The notes under the pieces: generated by a model | Databases searched by the model: none | The model's input: only the letters and a program-made list of their open reading frames with translations | What the model was told of the DNA's origin: nothing | Assembly: GCA_900319635.1 (NCBI GenBank) | Contig: ONPF01000006.1 | Coordinates: 1-64,000, forward strand | DNA length: 64,000 nt | Source: an uncultured Eubacteriales bacterium | Lineage (GTDB): Bacteria > Bacillota > Clostridia > Oscillospirales > Oscillospiraceae | Direction of reading: 5' to 3' | Shown here: piece after piece, positions 25,094-32,933 of the stretch | How positions within the stretch are numbered: position 1 is the stretch's first letter | Layout of the letters: every line of letters begins with the position of its first letter | Position numbers and translations under genes: made by a program

Positions 25094-25942
25094 TTATGTT
25101 GCTTCGGCGGACGCCTCCTGCCGGCTCTTGGGGATGGAGATGGTGAGGATCAGGGCGTCCTCCGTCTCCTCCCGCTTCATCCCCGCGTCGATCCCGCCCT
25201 GCTTCATCAGGTCGATGCTCCTGGTGACGGTGTTGAGGAAAAGCCGCACGTCCTTCAGCACGAAGGTGCGGCGGCGCTCCTTCTTCTCCGGCGGGGGCGG
25301 CGCTTCCTCCGGCGGCGAAAGCAGGGCGTCGATGTAGGCGTCGGCGGCGGCCACGGTCATGTGGTTTTCCAGGATCACCGCCAGCGCCGCCCGCTGGCTC
25401 TCCCCGTCCGGCAGGCGCAGCAGGGCGCGGCCGTGCCGCTCCGAGAGGCCGTTTTGCCGCAGGGCGTCTAGCACGTCCGGCGGCAGCTTCAGAAGGCGCA
25501 GCTTGTTCGCCACGGCGGACTGGCTCTTGCCGATGCGCCGGGCGGCCTCCTCCTGGCTCATGCCGAACATGCGGATCAGCCGCTGCAGCCCCTCGGCCTC
25601 CTCCAGGAAATCCAGATCCTTCCGCTGCAGGTTTTCCACCAGCGCCAGCAGCCCCGCGTCCTGCATGTCCACGTCCACCAGCAGGCAGGGCACCTCCTTG
25701 AGCCCCGCCAGCTTTGCCGCCCGCAGCCGTCGCTCCCCGGCCACCAGCTCGTATTTCCCGCAGCGCAGCCGCACCGTCAGAGGATTCAGGATGCCGTAGC
25801 TGCGGATGCTCTCGCTCAGCTCCCGCAGCTCCTCCTCGTCAAAGCGGCGCCGGGGCTGCACCGGGTTGGGGGCGAGATCCTCTACCCGGAGGGATAAAAT
25901 GCCGCCGCGCCGCAGCGCGGGGCGCAAAAGAGATGCCTGCAT
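25094..25942 (-). CDS. ParB/Noc-family DNA-binding protein
   Basis: A 282-residue ParB-like protein. The N-terminal CTP-binding domain has PNPVQPRRRFDEEELRELSESI and GERRLRAAKLAGL; a central helix-turn-helix reads MSQEEAARRIGKSQSAVANKLRLLKLP. After a proline-rich linker (SPPEEAPPPPEKKERRR) comes a short C-terminal domain. Family members load on specific DNA and slide as clamps in chromosome segregation or nucleoid occlusion. No parA lies next to it, so Noc or a second ParB is possible. GGAGGAATCGACC ATG gives the start. It is divergent from rarA. Confidence 0.88.
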   Translation of the reverse strand: MQASLLRPALRRGGILSLRVEDLAPNPVQPRRRFDEEELRELSESIRSYGILNPLTVRLRCGKYELVAGERRLRAAKLAGLKEVPCLLVDVDMQDAGLLALVENLQRKDLDFLEEAEGLQRLIRMFGMSQEEAARRIGKSQSAVANKLRLLKLPPDVLDALRQNGLSERHGRALLRLPDGESQRAALAVILENHMTVAAADAYIDALLSPPEEAPPPPEKKERRRTFVLKDVRLFLNTVTRSIDLMKQGGIDAGMKREETEDALILTISIPKSRQEASAEAT

Positions 25943-26043
25943 GGTCGATTCCTCCTCATATTGTGGCTTATAACCGGAGCATACACCACATCTTGCGAGA
26001 AAGAGGCGGAAGCGCGTCGGACTGCGCCGGCTGCAAGAAATCT

Positions 26044-26072
26044 TTTACAAAGCGGGACTTCTGTGCTATAAT
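26044..26072 (+). promoter_or_regulatory. sigma-A promoter of rarA
   Basis: TTTACA, 17 bp, TATAAT, with TG two bases before the -10 (extended -10). It lies 36 bp before the ATG. Confidence 0.8.
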
Positions 26073-26108
26073 AAAATGATTTTGTATGACCAAATGGAGG
26101 AGACTCCT

Positions 26109-27353
26109 ATGTATAAGCCTCTTGCGGATGAAATTCGCCCCGATTCTCTGGACGAGGTGGTGGGCCAGCGGCATATCCTGGGCCCCGGCGGCCTGCTGCG
26201 CCGCATTGTGGAGAGCGGACAGATCCCCAACATGATCTTCTACGGCCCCTCCGGCACCGGGAAGACCACCGTGGCGCGGATCATCGCCCAGCGCACCAAC
26301 CGCAGCCTGCGCAAGCTCAACGCCACCACCGCCGGCATCGCGGACATCAAAAAGATCATCGACGAGCTGGACACCTTTCTGACCCCCGGCGGCGTGCTGC
26401 TGTACCTGGACGAGATCCAGTATTTCAACAAAAAGCAGCAGCAGTCCCTGCTGGAGTTCATCGAGGACGGGCGCATCACCCTCATCGCCTCCACCACGGA
26501 AAACCCCTATTTCTGCGTCTTTAACGCCATTTTGAGCCGTTCCACGGTCTTTGAGTTCAAGCCCGTCTCCGCCGCCGATGCCGAGCAGGCGGTGAAGCGG
26601 GCGGTGGAGATCGAAAACGCCCGGCGGGAGGCGCCCCTGACGCTGGAGGACGGGGTCACGAAGCGGATCGCCTCGGCCTGCGGGGGCGACGTGCGCAAGG
26701 CCATGAACGCGGTGGAGCTGCTGTTTGCCACCGCGGCGGAGCGCATCACCCTTGCCGACGCCCAGGCCCTCACCCAGCGCAGCGCCATGCGCTACGACCG
26801 GGACGGGGACGAGCATTTTGACTGTCTCTCGGCGCTGATGAAGTCCCTGCGGGGCTCGGATCCGGACGCGGCGGTGCATTACCTGGCGCGACTGCTGGAG
26901 GCCGGGGATCTGATCGGCGCCTGCCGCCGGATCCTCTGCTCCGCCAGCGAGGACATCGGCCTGGCCTACCCCCAGGCGGTGCCCATCGTGAAGGCCTGCG
27001 TGGATTCGGCCCTGCAGCTGGGCCTGCCGGAGGCGCGGCTGCCCCTGGCGGAGGCCTGCATCGTCCTCGCCACGGCGCCCAAGTCCAACACCGGCTGCGT
27101 GGCCATCGACCGGGCCATCGCGGACCTGCGGGCGGGGAAGGGCAAGGGCTTCCCGAGGGAGCTGCAGAACGTCCACGCCGACGGGACGGGCTTCGAGCGG
27201 GAGCAGGGCTATCTCTACCCCCATGACTTCCCCCACCGCTGGGTGAAGCAGCAGTACCTGCCGGACGAGCTGAAAAACGCCCGCTACTATGAGTACGGCG
27301 ACAACAAGACCGAGCAGGCCGCGAAAAAGTATTGGGACGAGATCAAGAAGTGA
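26109..27353 (+). CDS. rarA: replication-associated recombination protein A (MgsA/RarA)
   Basis: A 414-residue AAA+ ATPase acting at stalled replication forks. Walker A is FYGPSGTGKTTVA, Walker B LLYLDEIQYF, sensor 1 LIASTTENP and sensor 2 GGDVRKAMNA; the C-terminal half has the tetramerisation region typical of RarA (AVHYLARLLEAGDLIGACRR, ASEDIGLAYP). GGAGGAGACTCCT ATG selects MYKPLADE; eleven upstream in-frame codons overlap the promoter region. Length and motifs are normal. The stop codon merges with a palindromic element. Confidence 0.94.
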   Translation: MYKPLADEIRPDSLDEVVGQRHILGPGGLLRRIVESGQIPNMIFYGPSGTGKTTVARIIAQRTNRSLRKLNATTAGIADIKKIIDELDTFLTPGGVLLYLDEIQYFNKKQQQSLLEFIEDGRITLIASTTENPYFCVFNAILSRSTVFEFKPVSAADAEQAVKRAVEIENARREAPLTLEDGVTKRIASACGGDVRKAMNAVELLFATAAERITLADAQALTQRSAMRYDRDGDEHFDCLSALMKSLRGSDPDAAVHYLARLLEAGDLIGACRRILCSASEDIGLAYPQAVPIVKACVDSALQLGLPEARLPLAEACIVLATAPKSNTGCVAIDRAIADLRAGKGKGFPRELQNVHADGTGFEREQGYLYPHDFPHRWVKQQYLPDELKNARYYEYGDNKTEQAAKKYWDEIKK

Positions 27354-27464
27354 AAAATGAAGAATGAATAATGAATAATTATGGTATCGCCTTTGGCGAT
27401 AGATTATAATCCGTCCCGCGAAGCGGGACACCTCAATTTTTCACTTTTCATTTTTCATTCTTCA
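27353..27464 (-). repeat. covarying double-hairpin element, copy 1
   Basis: Between rarA and the DUF951 gene. AT-rich GAATGAATAATGAA-type ends (inverted against TTCATTTTTCATTCTTC) enclose two hairpins: ATCGCC/GGCGAT at 27386-27400 and GTCCCGC/GCGGGAC at 27413-27429. The order is the reverse of the copies at 53.4 and 60.1 kb, so this copy is in the minus orientation. Confidence 0.8.
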
Positions 27465-27481
27465 AAAAGGAGCTGGCACGA

Positions 27482-27658
27482 TTGGACATTCAGATCGGTG
27501 ACATCCTCACCATGAAAAAGCCCCATCCCTGCGGAAGTAAGGATTGGCAAGTGCTGCGCATCGGGGCGGATTTCAAGCTCCGCTGCTGCGGCTGCGGGCA
27601 TGAGGTCATGGGCGCCCGGGCAAAATTTGAAAAGAACGTCAAGCAGGTGAAGCGGTGA
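27482..27658 (+). CDS. DUF951 family protein
   Basis: A 58-residue protein starting at TTG (AAAAAGGAGCTGGCACGA TTG). The sequence [20 protein letters not shown], followed by [22 protein letters not shown], is the DUF951 signature, with cysteines at CG, CCGCG likely binding a metal. It is a small cytoplasmic protein of unknown function found across Firmicutes, often near ychF or parB. Its stop overlaps the GTG start of the GIY-YIG gene (GTGA). The TTG start makes it easy to miss. Confidence 0.85.
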   Translation: MDIQIGDILTMKKPHPCGSKDWQVLRIGADFKLRCCGCGHEVMGARAKFEKNVKQVKR

Positions 27659-27936
27659 ACAGTTGCTATATCCTCCGCTGCGCCGACGGGACGCTCTACA
27701 CCGGCTGGACCAACGATCTGGAGCGGCGGCTCAAAACCCACAACGCGGGGAAGGGCGGCAAGTACACCCGCGCCCGCCTGCCGGTGGAGCTGGTCTATTA
27801 TGAGCAATACCCCACCAAGGCGGAGGCCATGCGCCGGGAGTGGCGTATCAAGCGCATGCCGCGCGCGGAAAAGCTGCGGCTGATCGAGGCCCGCAGAGAG
27901 GCGTACCCAGACGCTTCCGGGCCAGCAACTTCGTAG
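27655..27936 (+). CDS. GIY-YIG nuclease family protein (YhbQ-like)
   Basis: A 93-residue single-domain GIY-YIG protein. The defining motif is modified to [22 protein letters not shown], with catalytic Tyr and Arg in place and [12 protein letters not shown] and the Glu-bearing [14 protein letters not shown] after it. Family members are small DNA-cleaving or repair-associated proteins. It starts with GTG, overlapping the DUF951 stop by 4 bp. Its last codons (ASGPATS) run to the edge of a GTAGGG-family repeat, so the C-terminus may have been altered by the insertion. Confidence 0.9.
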   Translation: MNSCYILRCADGTLYTGWTNDLERRLKTHNAGKGGKYTRARLPVELVYYEQYPTKAEAMRREWRIKRMPRAEKLRLIEARREAYPDASGPATS

Positions 27937-28052
27937 GGCCGACCATTGGTCGGCCGATCATGGATGTTCCTGCCTGTCGGACTGCGGACGAGCAATGCTC
28001 GTCCCTACGGGATCATCAGGGACGGAGCGATGAGGGCATCGCTCCCTACGGG
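27931..28052. repeat. three GTAGGG-family palindromes in tandem
   Basis: Units GTAGGGCCGACCATTGGTCGG at 27933-27953, then GGACGAGCAATGCTCGTCC at 27986-28004, and GGAGCGATGAGGGCATCGCTCC at 28022-28043, the last two followed by CTACGG. The same GGACGAGCAATGCTCGTCC core recurs at 48.7 kb. Confidence 0.65.
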
Positions 28053-28078
28053 AAAAGAAACACAAGTGAGGCAACACA

Positions 28079-29059
28079 ATGGAAGCAAAACCCTGTAAAG
28101 TCTCGGTGTTCTGCACCGTCTATAACCACGAGCCCTATCTGCGGCAGACGCTGGACGGATTCATCTCCCAGCAGACAGACTTCCCCTTTGAGGTGCTGGT
28201 GAACGACGACGTCTCCACCGACGGCAGCGCCGCCATCCTGCGGGAGTACGCGGCGAAATACCCGGACATCATCCGCCCCTTTTATCAGGAGAAAAACCTC
28301 TGGTCCCAGGGGATCGTCATCCACGACGCGGTGTTCGCGCCCGCGGCCCGGGGAGAGTATCTCGCCGCCTGTGAGGGGGACGACTGCTGGATCGACCCCC
28401 ATAAGCTCCAGCGGCAGGCGGACTTTCTGGACGCCCACCCGGACTACTCCGCCTGCGTACACAACAGCCTGGGGGAGAAGATCGGCTCCGGCGAGGAGCC
28501 CAGGCCCCTCTTTCCCCAGACCGGGGACCGGGACATCCCCTTCGAGACGGTGCTGCAGGGCATGAGCCACGCCTTCCACACCAGCTCCATCATGGCCCGG
28601 CGGGAGTGGATCGTGAATCCCCCGGATTTCCGGAACCTGGCCTACACCTACGGCTTTACCGACTACGCCGTGGGGCTCTGGCTCACCATGAACGGCAAGA
28701 TCCGCTTCCTGGACAGCTGCATGTCCCTCTACCGCATCGGCTCCAACCCCTCCGCCTGGAGCAGCGGGGTGAACCGGGAGTATCGAAAGCTCATCCGCTT
28801 CGTCACCGGGGAGGTGGAGATGCTCAAGTGTCTGCGCCCCCGGCTGGACGAAGGGCGGCAGGCCGCCCTGGACGAGGTGCTGCGGGAGCGGGAGTTTGAG
28901 CTTTTGTACCTCCGGGGCAAAACGGAGGAGCTGGTCAAGCCCCCTTATCGGGAGCTCTTCAAAGCAAAGCCCCTTTCCTTCCGGGCGGCGACCCGGCTGA
29001 AAAACGCATTCCCCGGGCTGCACCGCGCCTATCGCAAAAGGCGGGGCTACGGGGACTGA
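28079..29059 (+). CDS. family 2 glycosyltransferase
   Basis: A 326-residue GT-A fold glycosyltransferase. The nucleotide-binding start VSVFCTVYNHEPYLRQTLDG, the acidic metal-binding site VNDDVSTDGS (about 41-50) and ACEGDDCWIDPHKL are typical of GT2. The C-terminal half has WSSGVNREYRKLI and basic helices. It is the first gene of a five-gene glycan cluster transcribed in one direction. GTGAGGCAACACA ATG marks the start. The donor and acceptor sugars are unknown. Confidence 0.9.
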   Translation: MEAKPCKVSVFCTVYNHEPYLRQTLDGFISQQTDFPFEVLVNDDVSTDGSAAILREYAAKYPDIIRPFYQEKNLWSQGIVIHDAVFAPAARGEYLAACEGDDCWIDPHKLQRQADFLDAHPDYSACVHNSLGEKIGSGEEPRPLFPQTGDRDIPFETVLQGMSHAFHTSSIMARREWIVNPPDFRNLAYTYGFTDYAVGLWLTMNGKIRFLDSCMSLYRIGSNPSAWSSGVNREYRKLIRFVTGEVEMLKCLRPRLDEGRQAALDEVLREREFELLYLRGKTEELVKPPYRELFKAKPLSFRAATRLKNAFPGLHRAYRKRRGYGD

Positions 29060-29068
29060 GGACGGTTT

Positions 29069-30529
29069 ATGGATAATCGAAGCAAGGTAGTCAGCAATTT
29101 GATATGGCGCTTTTTCGAGCGTTTCGGCGCCCAGGCGGTGAACATCGTGGTGGGCATCGTCCTGGCCCGCAAGCTGGGCCCCGGCCCCGCCGGGGACATC
29201 GCGGTGATCCTGGCGGTGATCACGATCCTCCGGGTCTTTGCCGACAGCGGCATGGGCAACGCCCTCATCCAGAAGAAGGATCCGGACGATACGGACTTTT
29301 CCTCCGTGTTCTTCTTTAACCTGGGCTTCAGCCTGATCCTCTACGCGGCGCTGTTTCTGGCGGCGCCCTGGATCTCCGGGATCTACGGAAATGCGGACTA
29401 TGTGCCCATTCTGCGGGTGCTGGGGCTGCTGGTGGTGGTGTCGGGGCTCTTTAACGTGCAGCAGGCCTATGTGGCCAAGACCATGCAGTTCAAGCGCTTC
29501 TTCTTCGCCACCCTGGGCGGTACCCTGGCCTCCTGCGTGCTGAGCATCGCCATGGCCTACTGGGGCTACGGGATCTGGGCGCTGGTGGCGCTGCACCTGG
29601 TCAGCTACGCGGTGAACACGGCCATCCTCTGGTTCACGGTGGACTGGCGCCCCCGGCGGCTGTTTTCCTTCGGGCGGCTCAAAGGGCTGCTGGCCTACGG
29701 CTGGAAGCTGCTGGCCGCCTCCTTCCTGGATACGGTCTATCTGCAGCTCTACCCCCTGCTCATCGGCGCCCGCTTTCCCAAGGAGGAGCTGGGACAGTTT
29801 GACAAGGGGCGCAACTGGCCGGATCAGATCACCCAGAGCATCAACGCCTCCATCGACGGGGTGCTGCTGCCGGTGCTCTCCGCCGAGCAGGACGACAAGC
29901 ATCGGGTGCGGGAGATGACCCGCCGCGCCATCAAGACCAGTTCCTTTGTGATGATGCCGCTGATGGCGGGGCTGGCCGTCTGCGCCCAGCCTCTGGTGCA
30001 CCTGCTGCTGGGGGAGGAGTGGATGCCCTGTGTGCCCTTCCTGCAGATCTTCTGCGTGATCTACGCCTTCTACCCCCTGCACACCGCGAACCTCAACGCC
30101 ATCAAGGCCATGGGGCGCAGCGACGTGTTTCTGGTGCTGGAGATCCTGAAAAAGCTGGTGGAGACGGGGGCGCTGCTCATCACGCTGCGCTACGGCGTCT
30201 TTGCCATGGCGCTGGGACAGCTGGTTTCCAGTGTTCTCGCCCAGATCATCAACGCCTGGCCCAACCGGAAGCTGCTGGACTATCCCTATCTGCGGCAGCT
30301 TCTGGATCTGCTGCCGGCACTGCTGCTCTCCGCCGCCATGGGCGCGGCGGTCTGGACGGTGACCCGGCTGGGCCTTTCCGATATTCTGACCCTGCTGATC
30401 CAGGTGCCCCTGGGCGCTTTGCTCTATGTGCTGGGCTCCTGGCTAATGAAGCTGGAAAGCTTCACATTCCTGCTCTCGACTGCGAAAAAGATGCTGCACC
30501 GCAGCACGGAAGGAGAAAACCATGGCTGA
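29069..30529 (+). CDS. polysaccharide flippase (Wzx/TuaB-like)
   Basis: A 486-residue membrane protein with about twelve to fourteen helices, of the polysaccharide exporter family (MATE/MVF-like; WzxC, TuaB). The N-terminus (NLIWRFFERFGAQAVNIVVGIVLARKLGP) is the family signature, and the C-terminal half has the PST domain. It would flip lipid-linked sugar units across the membrane. It starts 9 bp after the glycosyltransferase and overlaps the ATP-grasp gene by 8 bp, so these genes are one operon. Confidence 0.9.
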   Translation: MDNRSKVVSNLIWRFFERFGAQAVNIVVGIVLARKLGPGPAGDIAVILAVITILRVFADSGMGNALIQKKDPDDTDFSSVFFFNLGFSLILYAALFLAAPWISGIYGNADYVPILRVLGLLVVVSGLFNVQQAYVAKTMQFKRFFFATLGGTLASCVLSIAMAYWGYGIWALVALHLVSYAVNTAILWFTVDWRPRRLFSFGRLKGLLAYGWKLLAASFLDTVYLQLYPLLIGARFPKEELGQFDKGRNWPDQITQSINASIDGVLLPVLSAEQDDKHRVREMTRRAIKTSSFVMMPLMAGLAVCAQPLVHLLLGEEWMPCVPFLQIFCVIYAFYPLHTANLNAIKAMGRSDVFLVLEILKKLVETGALLITLRYGVFAMALGQLVSSVLAQIINAWPNRKLLDYPYLRQLLDLLPALLLSAAMGAAVWTVTRLGLSDILTLLIQVPLGALLYVLGSWLMKLESFTFLLSTAKKMLHRSTEGENHG

Positions 30530-31811
30530 TGTGAAAAACGTGTTGGTATTTCCCGCTGGGACGGAGATCGCCTTTGAGATCTATGACGCGCTGTACCGCA
30601 GCAAATTCGTCAAGCTCTTCGGCGCCACCAGCGTCCCCTGCCACGCGGAATTTGTGTTTGAAAACTGCGCGGAGGACGTCCCCTTCCCGAACCATCCGGA
30701 TTTTCTGGAAAAGATCAACGAGGTCGTGGATCGCTGGCACATTGATTACATCTACCCCGCCCACGACAGCGCCCTGCTCGCGCTGACGCGGCTGCAGGGG
30801 CAGCTGCATGCTGAGGTGGTGACCAGCGCCCTGGAGACGGTGGAGATCTGCCGGGACAAGAACCGTACTTACACGTTCCTGGCGGGGGCGGAGTATCTGC
30901 CCGCGTCCTACGCCGACGCCGACGCGGTGCCGACCTACCCGGTGTTCATCAAGCCCGCGGTGGGGCAGGGCTCCCAGGGCGCCCGGCGCATCGACAGCCG
31001 CGCCCAGCTGGAGGAGGCCCTGGCCGAGGGCGTGGACTACGCCATTTGCGAGTACTTACCCGGCGAGGAGGTGTCGGTGGACTGCTTCACCGACCGGCAC
31101 GGCGCCCTGCGCCTCGCAAGCCCCCGCAGCCGGGAGCGGATCCGGGCGGGGATCGCCGTGCGCTCCCGGATCCTGCCGGAGGATCCGGCTATCGCCGCCA
31201 TCGCGGCGGATCTGAACCGGCGCTTCTCCTTCCGCGGCGCCTGGTTTTTCCAGATCAAGAAGAACGCGGCAGGCGCATACCGGCTGATGGAGGCCGCCCC
31301 CCGGGTGGCCGGCACCATGGGCCTCACCCGCAACCTGGGAGCAAACCTCCCCCTGATGACGCTCTTCGACCGCTGGGGCTATGATCTGGATCTGCTGCTC
31401 AACGAGCACGCCCAGCTGCTGCTGGATCGGGCCTTCATCAGCCGCTTCAGCTCCGATCTGCACTATCAGAAGGTCTATGTGGACTATGACGATACGCTCA
31501 CCATCAACGGCAAGGTCAACGGGGAGCTGATGCGTTTCCTCTACCAGGCCAGGGATGCGGGGAAGGAGCTGATCCTCCTGTCCCGGTCGCACCAGGATCT
31601 GATGGCGGACATGCGCCGCCGGGCCATCTGCGAGGGGCTGTTTGATCAGATCATCTGGCTGAAGGAGGGCGAGGCGAAGCCCGACTTTATCGAGGGAGAC
31701 GCCATTTTCATTGACGACTCCTTTGCCGAACGGCGCCGGGTCAGAGACGCCTGCCATATCCCCGTGTTCGACGTGGACATGGTGGAGAGCCTGCTGGACT
31801 GGCGCAGCTGA
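30522..31811 (+). CDS. ATP-grasp enzyme fused to a HAD domain
   Basis: A 429-residue fusion. Residues about 1-310 form an ATP-grasp ligase: an N-terminal pre-ATP-grasp part, TYPVFIKPAVGQGSQGARRI for ATP binding, YAICEYLPGEEVSVDC and the metal-binding FQIKKNAAGAYRLMEAAPRV. Residues about 325-429 are a HAD hydrolase-like domain with motif I VYVDYDDTLT, motif II LSRSHQ and motif IV IFIDDSFAERR. ATP-grasp enzymes join a carboxylate to an amine; here they may attach an amino acid to a sugar, with the HAD part removing a phosphate. Both roles are inferred. Confidence 0.85.
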   Translation: MADVKNVLVFPAGTEIAFEIYDALYRSKFVKLFGATSVPCHAEFVFENCAEDVPFPNHPDFLEKINEVVDRWHIDYIYPAHDSALLALTRLQGQLHAEVVTSALETVEICRDKNRTYTFLAGAEYLPASYADADAVPTYPVFIKPAVGQGSQGARRIDSRAQLEEALAEGVDYAICEYLPGEEVSVDCFTDRHGALRLASPRSRERIRAGIAVRSRILPEDPAIAAIAADLNRRFSFRGAWFFQIKKNAAGAYRLMEAAPRVAGTMGLTRNLGANLPLMTLFDRWGYDLDLLLNEHAQLLLDRAFISRFSSDLHYQKVYVDYDDTLTINGKVNGELMRFLYQARDAGKELILLSRSHQDLMADMRRRAICEGLFDQIIWLKEGEAKPDFIEGDAIFIDDSFAERRRVRDACHIPVFDVDMVESLLDWRS

Positions 31812-31825
31812 AAAGAGGGAAGTCT

Positions 31826-32929
31826 ATGAACAAAACAATCAACGTCACCCGCTCCTCCATGCCCGCCTTTGAGGAATACTGCGCGGAGATCCGGGAGCTC
31901 TGGGACAGCCGCTGGCTCACCAACCAGGGCGTGAAGCACCAGGCGCTGGAGGCGGCGCTGCGGGACTATCTGGGCTGCGAGCACCTGGCCCTGCACACCA
32001 ACGGCCACCTGGCGCTGGAGAATCTGCTGGAGGCCTTTGGGCTGCATCAGGGGGAGATCCTCACCACGCCCTTCACCTTCGCCTCCACCACCCACGCCAT
32101 CATCCGCAGCGGCTGCACGCCGGTGTTCTGCGATGTGGAGCCCGAAACCCTCACCCTGGATCCCCGGGAGCTGGAGCGGCGGCTCACGAAAAACACCGTG
32201 GCCGTGCTGCCGGTGCATGTGTACGGCAAGCTCTGCGACGTGGACGCCATCGCTGAGTTCGGCCGGCGCCACAGCCTGCCCGTGCTCTATGACGCGGCTC
32301 ACGCCTTCGGCGTCTCGCGGGATGGGGTCAGCTCCGCCCGCTTCGGGGACGCGGCCATGTTCTCCTTCCACGCCACCAAGGTCTTCCACTCCATCGAGGG
32401 CGGGCTCGCCGTCTGCCGGGACGCGGACACCCTGCAGCGGCTGAACGATCTGAAAAACTTCGGCATCCACGGCCCGGAGGAGGTGCCCTATGTAGGCGGC
32501 AACGCCAAGATGAACGAGTTTGCGGCGGCCATGGGGCTCTGCAATCTGCGGCATCTGGACGGGGAGATCGAAAAGCGCCGCCGGGTCACGGAGCGCTACC
32601 GGACGCGGCTGGAGGGGGTTCCCGGCCTGCGCCTCCTGCCCGAGCAGCCCGGGGTGCGCGCAAACTACGCCTACTTCCCCGTGCTCTTCGAGGGGTACAA
32701 ATACGACCGCGATCAGGTCTTTGCCCTGCTTGCGGCGGAGGGTATCAACGCCCGCAAGTATTTCTACCCCCTGACCAACAGCTTCGCCTGCTTCCGGGGC
32801 AGACCCGGCTTCGATCCGGCGGACACCCCCGTGGCCGCCGGGGCGGCGGAGCGGGTGCTGACCCTGCCGCTGTACGCGGATCTTTCTTTGGAGGATGTGG
32901 ACCGGATCTGCGACGTGATCTTGAGGTGA
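31826..32929 (+). CDS. DegT/DnrJ/EryC1/StrS-family aminotransferase
   Basis: A 367-residue PLP-dependent sugar aminotransferase. The fold-type I features are present: HLALHTNGHLALENLLEAF for phosphate binding, PVLYDAAHAFG with the PLP-contacting Asp, and the Schiff-base lysine in FSFHATKVFHSIEGG. Members form amino sugars from keto sugars in surface glycan synthesis. Together with the glycosyltransferase, flippase and ATP-grasp/HAD protein it suggests an amino-sugar-containing glycan whose amine might be acylated. It starts 15 bp after the ATP-grasp gene. Confidence 0.92.
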   Translation: MNKTINVTRSSMPAFEEYCAEIRELWDSRWLTNQGVKHQALEAALRDYLGCEHLALHTNGHLALENLLEAFGLHQGEILTTPFTFASTTHAIIRSGCTPVFCDVEPETLTLDPRELERRLTKNTVAVLPVHVYGKLCDVDAIAEFGRRHSLPVLYDAAHAFGVSRDGVSSARFGDAAMFSFHATKVFHSIEGGLAVCRDADTLQRLNDLKNFGIHGPEEVPYVGGNAKMNEFAAAMGLCNLRHLDGEIEKRRRVTERYRTRLEGVPGLRLLPEQPGVRANYAYFPVLFEGYKYDRDQVFALLAAEGINARKYFYPLTNSFACFRGRPGFDPADTPVAAGAAERVLTLPLYADLSLEDVDRICDVILR

Positions 32930-32933
32930 CCCT